Counted from the first letter of the stretch, positions 1 to 9,397 are shown. The stretch: DNA of 64,000 nucleotides from Kangiellaceae bacterium (GCA_026196875.1 JAPHTP010000019.1:31621-95620); one strand, 5' to 3'. The notes: a model not told the origin generated them from the letters alone. Program-made: numbers and translations.

Positions 1-3000
1 GTGATGCGGGAAATCCGCTTTATCCTCGAGAAAACATTGAACAAGTCGGCGAGTTTTGTCGCAAGGTTGATCCCGCAGAAAACCCATCATTGATTCATTC
101 GATGGGCATTGATGGTGAAAACATTATTCAACTAACCTATGGACGATACAACCATGATATAAACCCCGCGACTTTGAAAGATGGAAGGATTGCCTTTGTT
201 CGTTGGGAAAGGAGTTTTCAGCCGATTGCAAGTTGTTCTCTGGAGCAAAACAAGTCGAATAAATCTGTTAGCGAGGAGTCTCAATATCCTTCGGGATTAG
301 GTTTGCCGGCTAAATGGACCGAAGAAGCTAAATGTGAGTTCGCCAAGCTAACTGTTAACGGACCTGTCTTTACCACAATACATCATAAGATCCTTACAAT
401 TACAACTGATGGCGAGTCAATGGAGCAGTTGTATAACACTGCGACAACAGATTCATCGGAAGAGTCTTTTCTTGGAATCGATCAATTGTTCCAGGCGGAA
501 TCTGGTAATCTTTATAGCTTGATCCGTCATCAATACAACCCTGTATTGGGCGGTGAAATAGTTGAGTTGCAACCTGTTCACCAGATTGATCCTGATACAA
601 TTTTTGCGGAATTATCCCCTCGCTCCTTAACCCAAGAGACAATTAATCTTTATCCAGGACAGCTTTCAAATAATGGCTGGTTTAGTTCTTTTTGGCCTTA
701 CCGTGACGGCTCGCAAAGGCTATTAGTGAGTTGGGCTCAGTGTACGGTTGTGAATGAAGGCGTAAGTTCATTTTGTGACTCGCCGGATGTGGAAGGAGAA
801 CAGAAAGTTCAGTATGGCATTTGGGTTCTTGATCCTGTTTTACATACCCGTTCACCGATTGTAAGGGCACAAAACGATACCGTATTTACCGAGATAGCGA
901 TGGCGCAACCACACGTTGGTGAGGATCTGGCTCTGTCGGCATTTGACCCTGATTTTGAAGATAATCCTGATGCAACGGAAATTGTTTGTGACTTCCCTAA
1001 CAATCAACCTCTCGCAGTAGCTGGACCCGATCAAGATGGATACGTTGGTGACACATTTGAATTTGATGGTAGCGCGTGTAGTGATCCTGATGGCGACCCA
1101 TTAACTTACAAATGGACTGTTAAATCTGGTCCGAGTGACAGCCAAGCGATTATCGAAGATTATACTCGAGTCAACCCAACTTTTGTGCCAGACAGAATTG
1201 GTAGCTACATTATCGAGCTAGTTGTTAACGACGGTGAATTAGATAGTGAGCCGGACAGCCTGGTTGTAGAAGTTGTACTAGGCAATGAACGCCCAATTGC
1301 AAATGCTGGGGACGATCAATCAGTCATTCTGACAAGCAATGTGACGCTAGATGGATCAAATAGTAGTGATCCGGATAACGATGAGCTTTCTTACCGATGG
1401 TTGATTGTTAGTCAACCAGAAAATAGTACCGCGACGTTGGATGATGGAACTAAAGTCAATCCATCATTCACGCCTGATTTGCCAGGGAGCTATGTGGTTC
1501 AATTGATTGTTAACGACGGCGTGTTCGACAGTGCACCTGACACAGTGAACATCGCAGCGGAAGCGCCGGCGAACAATAAGCCAATAGCAAACGCTGGTGC
1601 TGATCAAACGGTTAATGTTAGTGCTTCTGTAGCGTTGAATGGTTCTGGCAGTTCTGATGCGGACGGTGATAACTTGAGCTACCGTTGGAGCTTCGTTTCG
1701 TTGCCAAATGGCAGTAGTGTCAGTCTATTTAATAATACAACTATCAGTCCTTCATTTACGCCGGATACCGAGGGCAGTTACATAGTCCAGCTAATCGTGA
1801 ATGATGGAAGAGTGGACAGTGATGCTGACAGCGTGGTTATTGAAGCGATCAATCCTAATCAAGCGCCAATCGCAAATGCCGGGCCTGATCAATTAGTCAC
1901 AATTAATGATCTTGTCACTCTTAATGGTTCTCAAAGTAGTGATCCTGATGGAGATTCGATTTCCTATAACTGGGTTTTAATTTCCCAGCCAGGAAGTTCT
2001 ACTTTAAGTGATGCTTCAAGTGCGCAACCGACATTTACACCGACTCAAGCCGGCGCCTACGTAGTCCAATTAATGGTAAGTGATGGTGAATTAGAAAGTA
2101 ATCCGGATACAGTAACTATAAACGTTGAACCGCCTAACACTAAACCTGTTGCAGATGCTGGGGTTGATCAAACCGCAGACGTCGATGACTTGGTTTCGCT
2201 CGATGGTTCACGAAGTTTTGATGCAGATAATGATCCACTCACCTATTTGTGGAGCGTCGTCACTCAACCCTCCGGAAGTGGCATGATCTTAATGGAGCCA
2301 AATACAGTTAATCCAAATTTCGTTACAGATAAAACTGGAAATTATGTTTTTCAGTTGATTGTGAATGACGGAACCGAAGATAGTGACAGAGATAATGTGA
2401 CGGTGACGGTTTCTAAACACAATGGACAACCGGTTGCAGATGCGGGTAGTGATCAAGCTGGACTACTCGGCGATACTTTCTATTTAGATGGTTCGATGAG
2501 TAGTGATCCCGACGGTGATTCTCTCACTTACTTATGGCGAATCGTCCAATCACCCGAAAGCAGCCAATCGGCACTTAGCAATGCAGATGCAGTGACAACT
2601 ACGATAGAGCCTGACCTAGAAGGGACTTACGTCATTGAATTAGTTGTTAATGATGGAGAGTTAGATAGTGAAGCTGATTCAATGACAATTACTGTTGAAA
2701 AGCCGAATACTAAACCGACAGCGGATGCTGGGCCGGATCAGTTGTTCGTGATCGGTCAAGCAATGACTTTAGACGGCTCTGGTAGTAGCGATCTAGACGG
2801 TGACAATTTAACCTACCAATGGGAAATTTTGAGTCCAAGTAATACTTCTGTTCAGATAAGCGATCCGGCTTCCGTTTCACCAACATTGGTCCCTGATGAA
2901 GATGAGACTTACGTAATTCAGCTCACGGTCAATGATGGTACGGCTGATAGTGAGCCTGATACGGTTTCATTAAATTTTGATAATACGCGACCAGTTGCTA

Positions 3001-4496
3001 ATGCGGGTCCCGATCAAACTGCGAACAACGGGGACACAATCCAACTCGATGGTTCAGGAAGTACTGATGTTAACGGCGATAGTTTGACCTACCAATGGCA
3101 ATTTATTAGCAAGCCTTCGGATAGCACAAGTGTTCTTGATGATGAGAATCTCGTGAATCCGCAGTTTAGTTTGGATGCTAGTGGCGTGTACGAACTTCAA
3201 TTGATAGTAAACGATGGATACGAAGATAGCTTACCAGATACTGTGACCATTAATTCTATCGAAAATACCGCACCTGTGGCAAACGCTGGTCCTGATCAAG
3301 ATACGGATTTGGGTCAGACTGTAATGCTAGATGGCAGCGGTAGCAGTGATGCTGATGGCGATCCTTTGAGCTATCAATGGGCGTTGATTCACAAGCCCGC
3401 AAACAGTCAAACTATTCTCATTGAACCACAAAGTGTTACGCCTTCTATTGAAATAGACGTTTACGGTGAATACGTGGTGCAATTGATAGTCAATGATGGA
3501 GACTTGGATAGCCAACCGGATACAGTGATGTTAACCAGCCAAAATTTAAAACCAGTGGCTGAAGCTGGTGATGATAGCGAAGCGAAAACAGGCGACTTAG
3601 TCACTTTGGACGGATCATTGAGTTATGATCCAAACGGCGATGATATTACCTATCACTGGGCATTAATCCATCAACCTGAAAACAGCAATGTGACTTTGGA
3701 AAACACCCAAAATGAGTTCCCGAGTTTCCTCCCTGAGGTTGAAGGTACTTATGTTGTACAATTGATAGTTAATGATGGTGAACTGGATAGTTTGCCTGAC
3801 ACAGTCACAACCGAAGTTTCACATGAAGACGCGACTTGCGAAATTGTCGATGAAACTACCCGTATATTACCGGTTACTATCAGAGACTTTAAATTGTCCC
3901 ATCCTGATTTTGAATACCGTATCGGCATGGATCCCGGCATCGTCGCTAATTATTTAGGAGGGGATAGCTTACCCGTATACGCACATCCTGACGGTAGTAC
4001 TCACACGACAACAGGGAAAGAAAATTTCGATCAATGGTATCGAGATGTCCCCGGAGTAAATATTCGTATCCCTAAAACCATTACTATTTCTCGTGAATCA
4101 GATTCGACAATCTGGGAGTATCGTAATTCTAGCTTCTTCCCAATTGACGGAGAAGGTTGGGGGAACACCAACGAAAATAGTGACATGATGTGCCCTGATC
4201 ATAACTATCACTTTACTTTAGAGACGCATTTAACTTTCGATTACAATGGAGGGGAAACCTTCACGTTTAAAGGTGATGATGATCTTTGGTTGTTTATTGA
4301 TGGTAAATTGGTGATCGATATTGGTGGTGTTCATTCTGTAAAAGAAAAATCAGTCAATATCGATGATGTTGCTGGAGAGCTAGGGTTAGTTCCCGGAAAT
4401 ACCTACAGCTTTGACCTTTTCTTTGCGGAGCGACATACGACCCAGTCTAACTTTATGTTCCAAACCAACATGGAGCTGGAGTGCATCACGCCATAG
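1..4496 (+). CDS. Large PKD-repeat protein with C-terminal fibro-slime domain (5' truncated by window)
   Basis: The reading frame is open to the left window edge, so the true start lies upstream; the first in-window start-like codon is a TTG at 90. Three regions are visible (residues counted from 90). The first ~300 residues resemble beta-propeller (TolB/PD40-like) sequence, for example a DGRIAFVRWER stretch. About residues 304-1246 hold ten tandem PKD-type domains of ~90-95 residues; each starts like PIANAGPDQ, has a GSxSSDxDGD core and ends like QLIVNDGxxDS. About residues 1247-1468 form a fibro-slime/PA14-like domain with a GDDDLWLFIDGKLVIDIGG motif, which in that family is an acidic, calcium-binding-like loop. 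Such architecture fits an extracellular or surface-anchored adhesion or glycan-binding protein. A rho-independent terminator follows. Domain naming is confident; the function is inferred. Confidence 0.85.
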   Translation, partial: DAGNPLYPRENIEQVGEFCRKVDPAENPSLIHSMGIDGENIIQLTYGRYNHDINPATLKDGRIAFVRWERSFQPIASCSLEQNKSNKSVSEESQYPSGLGLPAKWTEEAKCEFAKLTVNGPVFTTIHHKILTITTDGESMEQLYNTATTDSSEESFLGIDQLFQAESGNLYSLIRHQYNPVLGGEIVELQPVHQIDPDTIFAELSPRSLTQETINLYPGQLSNNGWFSSFWPYRDGSQRLLVSWAQCTVVNEGVSSFCDSPDVEGEQKVQYGIWVLDPVLHTRSPIVRAQNDTVFTEIAMAQPHVGEDLALSAFDPDFEDNPDATEIVCDFPNNQPLAVAGPDQDGYVGDTFEFDGSACSDPDGDPLTYKWTVKSGPSDSQAIIEDYTRVNPTFVPDRIGSYIIELVVNDGELDSEPDSLVVEVVLGNERPIANAGDDQSVILTSNVTLDGSNSSDPDNDELSYRWLIVSQPENSTATLDDGTKVNPSFTPDLPGSYVVQLIVNDGVFDSAPDTVNIAAEAPANNKPIANAGADQTVNVSASVALNGSGSSDADGDNLSYRWSFVSLPNGSSVSLFNNTTISPSFTPDTEGSYIVQLIVNDGRVDSDADSVVIEAINPNQAPIANAGPDQLVTINDLVTLNGSQSSDPDGDSISYNWVLISQPGSSTLSDASSAQPTFTPTQAGAYVVQLMVSDGELESNPDTVTINVEPPNTKPVADAGVDQTADVDDLVSLDGSRSFDADNDPLTYLWSVVTQPSGSGMILMEPNTVNPNFVTDKTGNYVFQLIVNDGTEDSDRDNVTVTVSKHNGQPVADAGSDQAGLLGDTFYLDGSMSSDPDGDSLTYLWRIVQSPESSQSALSNADAVTTTIEPDLEGTYVIELVVNDGELDSEADSMTITVEKPNTKPTADAGPDQLFVIGQAMTLDGSGSSDLDGDNLTYQWEILSPSNTSVQISDPASVSPTLVPDEDETYVIQLTVNDGTADSEPDTVSLNFDNTRPVANAGPDQTANNGDTIQLDGSGSTDVNGDSLTYQWQFISKPSDSTSVLDDENLVNPQFSLDASGVYELQLIVNDGYEDSLPDTVTINSIENTAPVANAGPDQDTDLGQTVMLDGSGSSDADGDPLSYQWALIHKPANSQTILIEPQSVTPSIEIDVYGEYVVQLIVNDGDLDSQPDTVMLTSQNLKPVAEAGDDSEAKTGDLVTLDGSLSYDPNGDDITYHWALIHQPENSNVTLENTQNEFPSFLPEVEGTYVVQLIVNDGELDSLPDTVTTEVSHEDATCEIVDETTRILPVTIRDFKLSHPDFEYRIGMDPGIVANYLGGDSLPVYAHPDGSTHTTTGKENFDQWYRDVPGVNIRIPKTITISRESDSTIWEYRNSSFFPIDGEGWGNTNENSDMMCPDHNYHFTLETHLTFDYNGGETFTFKGDDDLWLFIDGKLVIDIGGVHSVKEKSVNIDDVAGELGLVPGNTYSFDLFFAERHTTQSNFMFQTNMELECITP
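999..3829 (+). repeat. Ten tandem PKD-domain coding repeats
   Basis: Ten in-frame repeat units of about 280 bases encode successive PKD-type domains. Unit starts can be recognised by the recurring residues xxxPxAxAGxDQ and unit ends by VNDG. Units are diverged at DNA level but strongly patterned in protein, which is consistent with old duplication followed by drift. Confidence 0.8.
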
Positions 4497-4576
4497 CCGA
4501 AACTATTCGTGGAATAAATAGCAACCATAGAGGTAGCGCTGTTTGTTCTGCGAATTGAATAAATTAAGACTAACAG

Positions 4577-4600
4577 AAGGCTCCAATTGGAGCCTTTTTT
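4577..4600 (+). terminator. Rho-independent terminator of the PKD gene
   Basis: An 8-bp perfect stem (AAGGCTCC / GGAGCCTT) with an AATT loop is followed by a T run, 80 bases after the stop codon of the PKD gene. Confidence 0.85.
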
Positions 4601-4762
4601 GTTGCTTTTCATATAGTCTTAGGCTTGAATGCATCCGTTGGAATCTTTTTCGAGGATAGTGGTCGAAATTATCAATCGGGTAAGAAACGGACAAGTTTAA
4701 TACTCGAAAAGTGCCATTTAGCAAGTACTACCCAGAAAGGACATGCAACTATCAAAGGACAA

Positions 4763-5365
4763 ATGAAGGACCCAAATTCAGCCCTAACAAAATCTAGCGA
4801 TGCTAACAATAAAGTATCAGAAACTCAATCCAACCAAAACCGGTTTACTCGTCGTCGCTTCCTCATATCTGCAACCTCTGCGGTAGCTCTAGGTATTGCA
4901 GGCGGTATGTATTGGTCAGGCCGTTGGGAATACATTGTTATCCATCACTCTGCCGGTAACTTTGGTAATATCGAATTTCTTCAAAAAGTTCACCGGCAAC
5001 GGCAGGCTGGCGATCCTATAGATGCAATTCCCTATCACTTTGTAATTGGTAACGGTAATGGTATGGGATTAGGAGAAATAGCCAGTGACTGGCGCAAAGA
5101 AAATAACATTTGGGGGGCTCATGTCTCTGGGCGAAATTCTGAAAGAAACTTTCTTGGGCTTGGCATTTGTATGATTGGAAATTTTGAAAAGACTCCGGTG
5201 AAAGAACAACAATATCAAGCGCTAGTCCGGTTGTGTCGCAAACTAATGAAGCAATATAACATTCCTGTTGAGAATATTTCTGGTCACGGATTAACAGAAG
5301 GGGAGATGACCCTTTGTCCTGGTAAGTATTTTCCGATGCAGAGATTAATTTCTGAGATTTCTTAA
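4763..5365 (+). CDS. Tat-exported N-acetylmuramoyl-L-alanine amidase (Amidase_2/PGRP fold)
   Basis: The product is a predicted zinc amidase cleaving the MurNAc-L-Ala bond of peptidoglycan outside the cytoplasm. I chose the ATG at 4763 because AAAGGA sits just upstream, although the spacing is short; the frame extends to a TTG at 4625 but that part looks non-coding. About residues 28-50 give a twin-arginine signal (TRRRFLIS followed by a hydrophobic stretch). The mature part shows IVIHHSAG (first zinc His), IPYHFVIGNG, and a C-terminal GHG...CPGKYFP segment, matching the His/Cys zinc ligands of the family. The gene stands alone between a terminator and a 330-base gap. The substrate preference (murein, anhydro-muropeptide) cannot be decided from sequence reading. 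Confidence 0.8.
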   Translation: MKDPNSALTKSSDANNKVSETQSNQNRFTRRRFLISATSAVALGIAGGMYWSGRWEYIVIHHSAGNFGNIEFLQKVHRQRQAGDPIDAIPYHFVIGNGNGMGLGEIASDWRKENNIWGAHVSGRNSERNFLGLGICMIGNFEKTPVKEQQYQALVRLCRKLMKQYNIPVENISGHGLTEGEMTLCPGKYFPMQRLISEIS

Positions 5366-5611
5366 GTCAAAAAACTCTAGCAAACATTTTTGTCGTTTGA
5401 TTTAAATATGGTGTATGGCATAGAGATATACCATCTAGTCTAAGTTAATTAACTCTAGAATTTTCCGGTATAAATACTCGATTAAAATTCGCAGGTAGAG
5501 ATTAGCAACAGGCTTGCCTTAATCAAAGTTCGACATAAGTCATACTTCTATTTAACGCGTAACAAAATTGTCAATAAATCCTAGCAAAAAACCATAACAT
5601 AACTAGGGCTA

Positions 5612-5625
5612 TTGATCTAAATCAT
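5612..5625 (+). promoter_or_regulatory. FNR/ANR-type operator upstream of ompW-like gene
   Basis: TTGAT-CTAA-ATCAT matches the FNR consensus TTGAT-N4-ATCAA with one mismatch. Its centre (5618.5) lies about 41.5 bases before the start expected from the TACACT -10-like hexamer at 5647-5652, the classical class II activator position. E. coli ompW is known to be FNR-controlled. The prediction is from sequence only. Confidence 0.6.
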
Positions 5626-5646
5626 TAACCCATCTACCTAGCGGAG

Positions 5647-5652
5647 TACACT
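5647..5652 (+). promoter_or_regulatory. Candidate -10 element of ompW-like gene
   Basis: TACACT matches TATAAT at four of six positions and sits at the spacing expected downstream of the FNR-type site. No good -35 is present, as expected for an activator-dependent promoter. Confidence 0.4.
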
Positions 5653-5695
5653 GCACTTGCTTTTCCAAACAACCCTAAAATAAGTGAGTGTATTT

Positions 5696-6337
5696 ATGAA
5701 ACTTAAAGCTATTTCTATCGCAATTTTAGCTACCTTATCAGCTCCTGTTTTTGCTGAAGATTCTGACAATAGTTGGATTTTTAGAACCGGTGCGGCACAT
5801 GTTTCTCCAAACGATGATAGTGGGACTGTTTTAGGTGGCGGCGTTGGTGTTGATGACTCTACTGGTCTTGGTTTAAGTTTTACCTATATGTTAGACAATC
5901 AGTGGGGAATTGAAATCCTAGGTGCTTTACCATTCAGTCATGATATCGTGGGAACAGGTGCACTAAGCGGCGTTAATATTGGTGAGACTAAACATTTACC
6001 GCCAACTTTTAGCATGGTATATCAGTGGGGAAATGAAACTAAATATCATGTGGGAGCTGGTTTAAACTACACTGTTTTCTTCGACGAAGAAGCTGCTCAA
6101 GACTTAAATACTGCTTTGAATGCTCAGGCAGAACTGGACTTAGATTCTTCTTTAGGTGTAGCAGTCAAATTTGGTTTTGATACGCCTATTAACAACAGTT
6201 GGAACTTCAGCGGTAGCGTCTATTATATGAATATTGAGACAACTGCTGATGTTATTGTTAACGATGCAGTTGCAGCGAGTGTTGATGTGGATATTAATCC
6301 ATGGGTAGTCATGCTCGGCGTAAGCACAACATTCTAA
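5696..6337 (+). CDS. ompW: OmpW-family outer membrane protein
   Basis: This is a predicted 8-stranded outer-membrane beta-barrel of about 213 residues. The ATG at 5696 is chosen over the GTG at 5684 because it begins a clean Sec signal peptide (MKLKAISIAILATLSAPVFA, cleavage after VFA). The mature part shows alternating aromatic/polar barrel strands, the family-typical NQWGIEILGALPFSHDI and KHLPPTFSMVYQW segments, and a C-terminal strand ending in Phe, the usual Bam signal. OmpW proteins are implicated in uptake of small hydrophobic molecules. The FNR-type site upstream suggests anaerobic or low-oxygen induction. Confidence 0.85.
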   Translation: MKLKAISIAILATLSAPVFAEDSDNSWIFRTGAAHVSPNDDSGTVLGGGVGVDDSTGLGLSFTYMLDNQWGIEILGALPFSHDIVGTGALSGVNIGETKHLPPTFSMVYQWGNETKYHVGAGLNYTVFFDEEAAQDLNTALNAQAELDLDSSLGVAVKFGFDTPINNSWNFSGSVYYMNIETTADVIVNDAVAASVDVDINPWVVMLGVSTTF

Positions 6338-6352
6338 TTGCTCTTTTTATGT

Positions 6353-6383
6353 TAAAAAAAGCCCGATAATTTCTTATCGGGCT
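6353..6383 (-). terminator. Terminator for nrdJ operon
   Basis: A 10-bp stem (AGCCCGATAA / TTATCGGGCT, loop TTTC) is preceded on the plus strand by a run of A, so on the minus strand the hairpin is followed by a T run. It lies between the convergent ompW-like and nrdJb genes and mainly serves the minus-strand operon. Confidence 0.75.
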
Positions 6384-6487
6384 GTCATGATGGGCTGAAA
6401 TTTTAAACAGCAAAATTAGCCTAAATCATTGCCGTCTATTTGTTCATTTTATTTTACGGTTTTTTCAACCTCAAATCCTGTATTTCT

Positions 6488-7174
6488 CTACCCACACTTA
6501 GAATCGCCACAGCTTAAACAAGTCATGCAGCCATCCATTAGTACTGCAGCTTTAGTCATGCACTTATTACACATTTGTGCACCTTCAGGGTAATCGCCAT
6601 TGTATTCAGCAACGCCGCCATTTTGCAATGAATCGTACTCTTTACGTTTTTCGTCAACCAATGCCCGTTGATGCTCATCTAAACTATGATCTTCCATTAG
6701 GCCAATCATCTTCAAGTGTGATTCAATGGCATCACCAATTTCCGCAACTAATGAAGGCATGAATTTTCCACCAGGTTTAAAGTAACCACCTTTTGGATCG
6801 AATACCGCCTTAAGTTCTTCTGCAAGGAAAGTGCAATCACCACCTTTACGGAATACTGCTGAAATAACTCGAGTTAATGCGACAACCCATTGGAAGTGGT
6901 CCATATTTTTAGAGTTAATAAAAATCTCGAAAGGGCGGCGCAATTCGTGCTCGGTTCCAGGATTCAAAACAATGTCATTAATAGTCATATATAAAGCGTG
7001 CTCTGAAAGAGGAGTCTTAACTTTATAAGTGGAACCTAATAACATTTCAGGGCGTTTAACGCTCTCGTGCATCTGCACGATCTCTGCGGACTTTTTGTCT
7101 TCTGCAGTTTTCGCTTCTTTCTCTTCGGACCTAACTTTATATCCAACAATTGGCGAGCTAATAATTTTTGGCAT
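6488..7174 (-). CDS. nrdJb: Class II ribonucleotide reductase, C-terminal/second subunit (NrdJb-like, TSCPD domain)
   Basis: This 228-residue protein corresponds to the C-terminal part of B12-dependent ribonucleotide reductase, encoded as a separate gene as in Pseudomonas aeruginosa (nrdJa/nrdJb). The TSCPD-type domain lies near residues 60-160 (NDIVLNPGTEHELRRPFEIFINSKN, FRKGGDCTFLAEELKAVFDPKGG). The C-terminus is cysteine-rich (CNKCMTKAAVLMDGCMTCLSCGDSKCG pattern), with CxxC pairs likely to relay reducing equivalents to the active site. It lies 72 bases downstream of nrdJa and is presumably cotranscribed. Truncation is not suspected because both ends are intact and the split arrangement is known. 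Confidence 0.8.
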   Translation of the reverse strand: MPKIISSPIVGYKVRSEEKEAKTAEDKKSAEIVQMHESVKRPEMLLGSTYKVKTPLSEHALYMTINDIVLNPGTEHELRRPFEIFINSKNMDHFQWVVALTRVISAVFRKGGDCTFLAEELKAVFDPKGGYFKPGGKFMPSLVAEIGDAIESHLKMIGLMEDHSLDEHQRALVDEKRKEYDSLQNGGVAEYNGDYPEGAQMCNKCMTKAAVLMDGCMTCLSCGDSKCG

Positions 7175-7246
7175 ATCTACTTTCCGTTAACTAATCTTTT
7201 CTAATTCTCAATTGAGTCAATATCTAGGAGAGGTTTTATTCTCCAA

Positions 7247-9397
7247 TTAGAATTTCCCGTAATAACCTTCTTTTAACGCATCAAATAGGTTAGCGGCGGT
7301 ATGAATTTCGCCATCATACTCAACTTCTTCATTTCCTTTTAATTCAACCTGAGTACCGTCTTCCAATGTAAATTGGTAAGTGGTGTTTTCCAGGTCTTGC
7401 TCTTTAACTAAAACACCTTGGAATACTTCAGGATTAAAGCGGAAAGTTGTGCAACCTTTAAGTCCTTCTTTGTAAGCGTAAAGATAAATGTCTTTAAATT
7501 CGTCATAAGGGAACTCAGTTGGTACATTAGCAGTTTTGGAAATGGACGAATCAATCCATTTCTGCGCTGCAGCTTGAATATCCACATGCTGAGTTGGAGT
7601 AATGCTATCTGAAGTGACGAAATACTCCGGCAATTGCTCTTCCGGGTTTTCAGAAAATGGCATCGCTTTAGGGTTAATTATTTCACGATAGGCAAGCAGT
7701 TCGTAAGAATAAACATCGACTTTTTCTTTGGACTTTTTACCTTCTCGAATAACGTTACGCGAATAGTGATGCGCAAAGCTAGGCTCAATTCCATTACTTG
7801 CATTATTAGCCAGTGACAGTGAAATAGTGCCAGTAGGAGCAATAGACGAGTGGTGGGTAAAACGCGCGCCAACCTTGGCTAGTTCATCAACCAACTTGGG
7901 GTCGACTTCAGCTATTTTTTGCATGTAACGGCTGTATTTGGCGTGGAGTACTTTTCCTTTAATTTTATCACCAACTTTGAAGCCGTCCTTTTTCATTTCC
8001 GGGCGCTTGTAAAGCATGCCGCCGGTAACTTCAAAATCTTTTTCCATGATTGGAGCAGGGCCTTTTTCTTTAGCAAGGTCTAATCCTGCACGCCAACCTT
8101 CAACTGCTAATTCACGAGTCACTTTTTCAGTGAAGTCGATTGATTCAGCTGAACCGTATTTTTTACAAAGCATGGTCATTGTTGACCCAAGTCCTAAGTA
8201 ACCCATACCGTGACGACGTTTATTATGGATTGCGTCTCTCTGGCCTATGAGCGGCAGGCCATTGATTTCCACAACGTTATCTAGCATACGAGTGAAAATT
8301 CGCACAACTTTACGGAACTTATCCCAATCGAATACTGCTTTATCAGTAAATGGATTGTTAACAAATCGAGTTAAGTTAACCGATCCAAGTAAGCATGAAC
8401 CATAGGCTGGAAGTGGTTGTTCGCCACAAGGGTTAGTTGCACGGATATTTTCGCAGTACCAGTTATTGTTTTTATCGTTCACTTGGTCGATTAAGATGAA
8501 ACCAGGCTCGGCGAAATCATAGGTGGATGACATGATTAGGTTCCACAAGTTTTTCGCTTTGATAGTTTTATGGATTTTACAAGCTACTTGGCCGTAATCG
8601 TTTGTGATGTAGCCTTCAGTTGTTGGCCACTCGCGCCATACAATTTTATTGCTGTCAGAAATGTCAATTTCGTCCACTTCAACTTCTTTCATGCTGACAG
8701 GGAATATTAGATTCCAGTCTGCATCATTAATAACCGCCTGCATAAACTCATCAGTAATCAGCAAAGATAAATTGAACTGACGCAAACGCCCATCTTCACG
8801 TTTGGCTTTGATAAACTCCATTACGTCCGGGTGGCTCACGTCAAACGTAGCCATTTGAGCGCCACGACGGCCGCCAGCAGACGAAACCGTGAAACACATC
8901 TTGTCATAGATATCCATAAAGGAGAGGGGACCTGATGTATATGCGCCAGCTCCGGAAACATAGGCATTTTTTGGGCGAAGAGTGGAGAATTCGTAACCGA
9001 TACCACAACCAGCTTTAAGCGTTAAGCCCGCTTCATGGACTTTACCCAAAATGTCGTCCATTGAATCGGTAATTGTTCCCGATACTGTACAGTTGATAGT
9101 TGAGGTTGCTGGTTTATGCTCAAGAGCACCGGCGTTGGACATTATCCGTCCTGCTGGAATTGCGCCATGGCGTAATGCCCAGACAAAGTCTTTGTATACT
9201 TCGCTTTTCTTTTCTTTCGATTCTACTTCCGACAAGGCTTTAGCAACCCTTTCGTATGTTCCATCGATATTCTTATCGACTGGTAATCCTTCTTTGGTTT
9301 TTAATTGGTATTTGGTTTGCCAGATATCAACTGATGTGTGTTGGAAATCAATAGTGGTACTTTGTTTGGTTTGAGCTTTTTTCAAAGAAGCGGTCAT
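7247..9397 (-). CDS. nrdJa: Adenosylcobalamin-dependent (class II) ribonucleotide reductase, catalytic subunit
   Basis: The 716-residue enzyme reduces ribonucleotides to deoxyribonucleotides independently of oxygen, using adenosylcobalamin as radical source. Seen motifs are the substrate/finger-loop NPCGEQPL (catalytic Cys and Glu), GCGIGYEFSTLRP, GGRRGAQMATFDVSHPD and APTGTISL, all hallmarks of class II/NrdJ. The start ATG at 9397 is preceded on the minus strand by AGGGA at good spacing. The partner nrdJb follows. Upstream are two NrdR-like boxes and a DnaA box, suggesting repression by NrdR and coupling to replication. No aerobic class Ia nrdAB is in the window, so whether this is the sole reductase is unknown. 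Confidence 0.9.
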   Translation of the reverse strand: MTASLKKAQTKQSTTIDFQHTSVDIWQTKYQLKTKEGLPVDKNIDGTYERVAKALSEVESKEKKSEVYKDFVWALRHGAIPAGRIMSNAGALEHKPATSTINCTVSGTITDSMDDILGKVHEAGLTLKAGCGIGYEFSTLRPKNAYVSGAGAYTSGPLSFMDIYDKMCFTVSSAGGRRGAQMATFDVSHPDVMEFIKAKREDGRLRQFNLSLLITDEFMQAVINDADWNLIFPVSMKEVEVDEIDISDSNKIVWREWPTTEGYITNDYGQVACKIHKTIKAKNLWNLIMSSTYDFAEPGFILIDQVNDKNNNWYCENIRATNPCGEQPLPAYGSCLLGSVNLTRFVNNPFTDKAVFDWDKFRKVVRIFTRMLDNVVEINGLPLIGQRDAIHNKRRHGMGYLGLGSTMTMLCKKYGSAESIDFTEKVTRELAVEGWRAGLDLAKEKGPAPIMEKDFEVTGGMLYKRPEMKKDGFKVGDKIKGKVLHAKYSRYMQKIAEVDPKLVDELAKVGARFTHHSSIAPTGTISLSLANNASNGIEPSFAHHYSRNVIREGKKSKEKVDVYSYELLAYREIINPKAMPFSENPEEQLPEYFVTSDSITPTQHVDIQAAAQKWIDSSISKTANVPTEFPYDEFKDIYLYAYKEGLKGCTTFRFNPEVFQGVLVKEQDLENTTYQFTLEDGTQVELKGNEEVEYDGEIHTAANLFDALKEGYYGKF

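Larger units (their letters stand above)
5366..5695. other. Intergenic region: ompW upstream regulatory DNA
   Basis: This 330-base AT-rich gap has no convincing ORF. It contains an imperfect inverted repeat at 5408-5434 (ATGGTGTAT / ATATACCAT, 9-base loop, no T run) and, nearer the next gene, the FNR-type site and candidate -10 listed separately. Confidence 0.6.

Noticed and set aside
4625..4762. N-terminal extension of the amidase frame to a TTG
   Set aside because: It has no ribosome binding site, lies close to the preceding terminator, and would place about 75 residues before the Tat signal.
9051..9374. 107-codon plus-strand ORF within nrdJa
   Set aside because: It is antisense to the conserved catalytic gene and shows no domain features.
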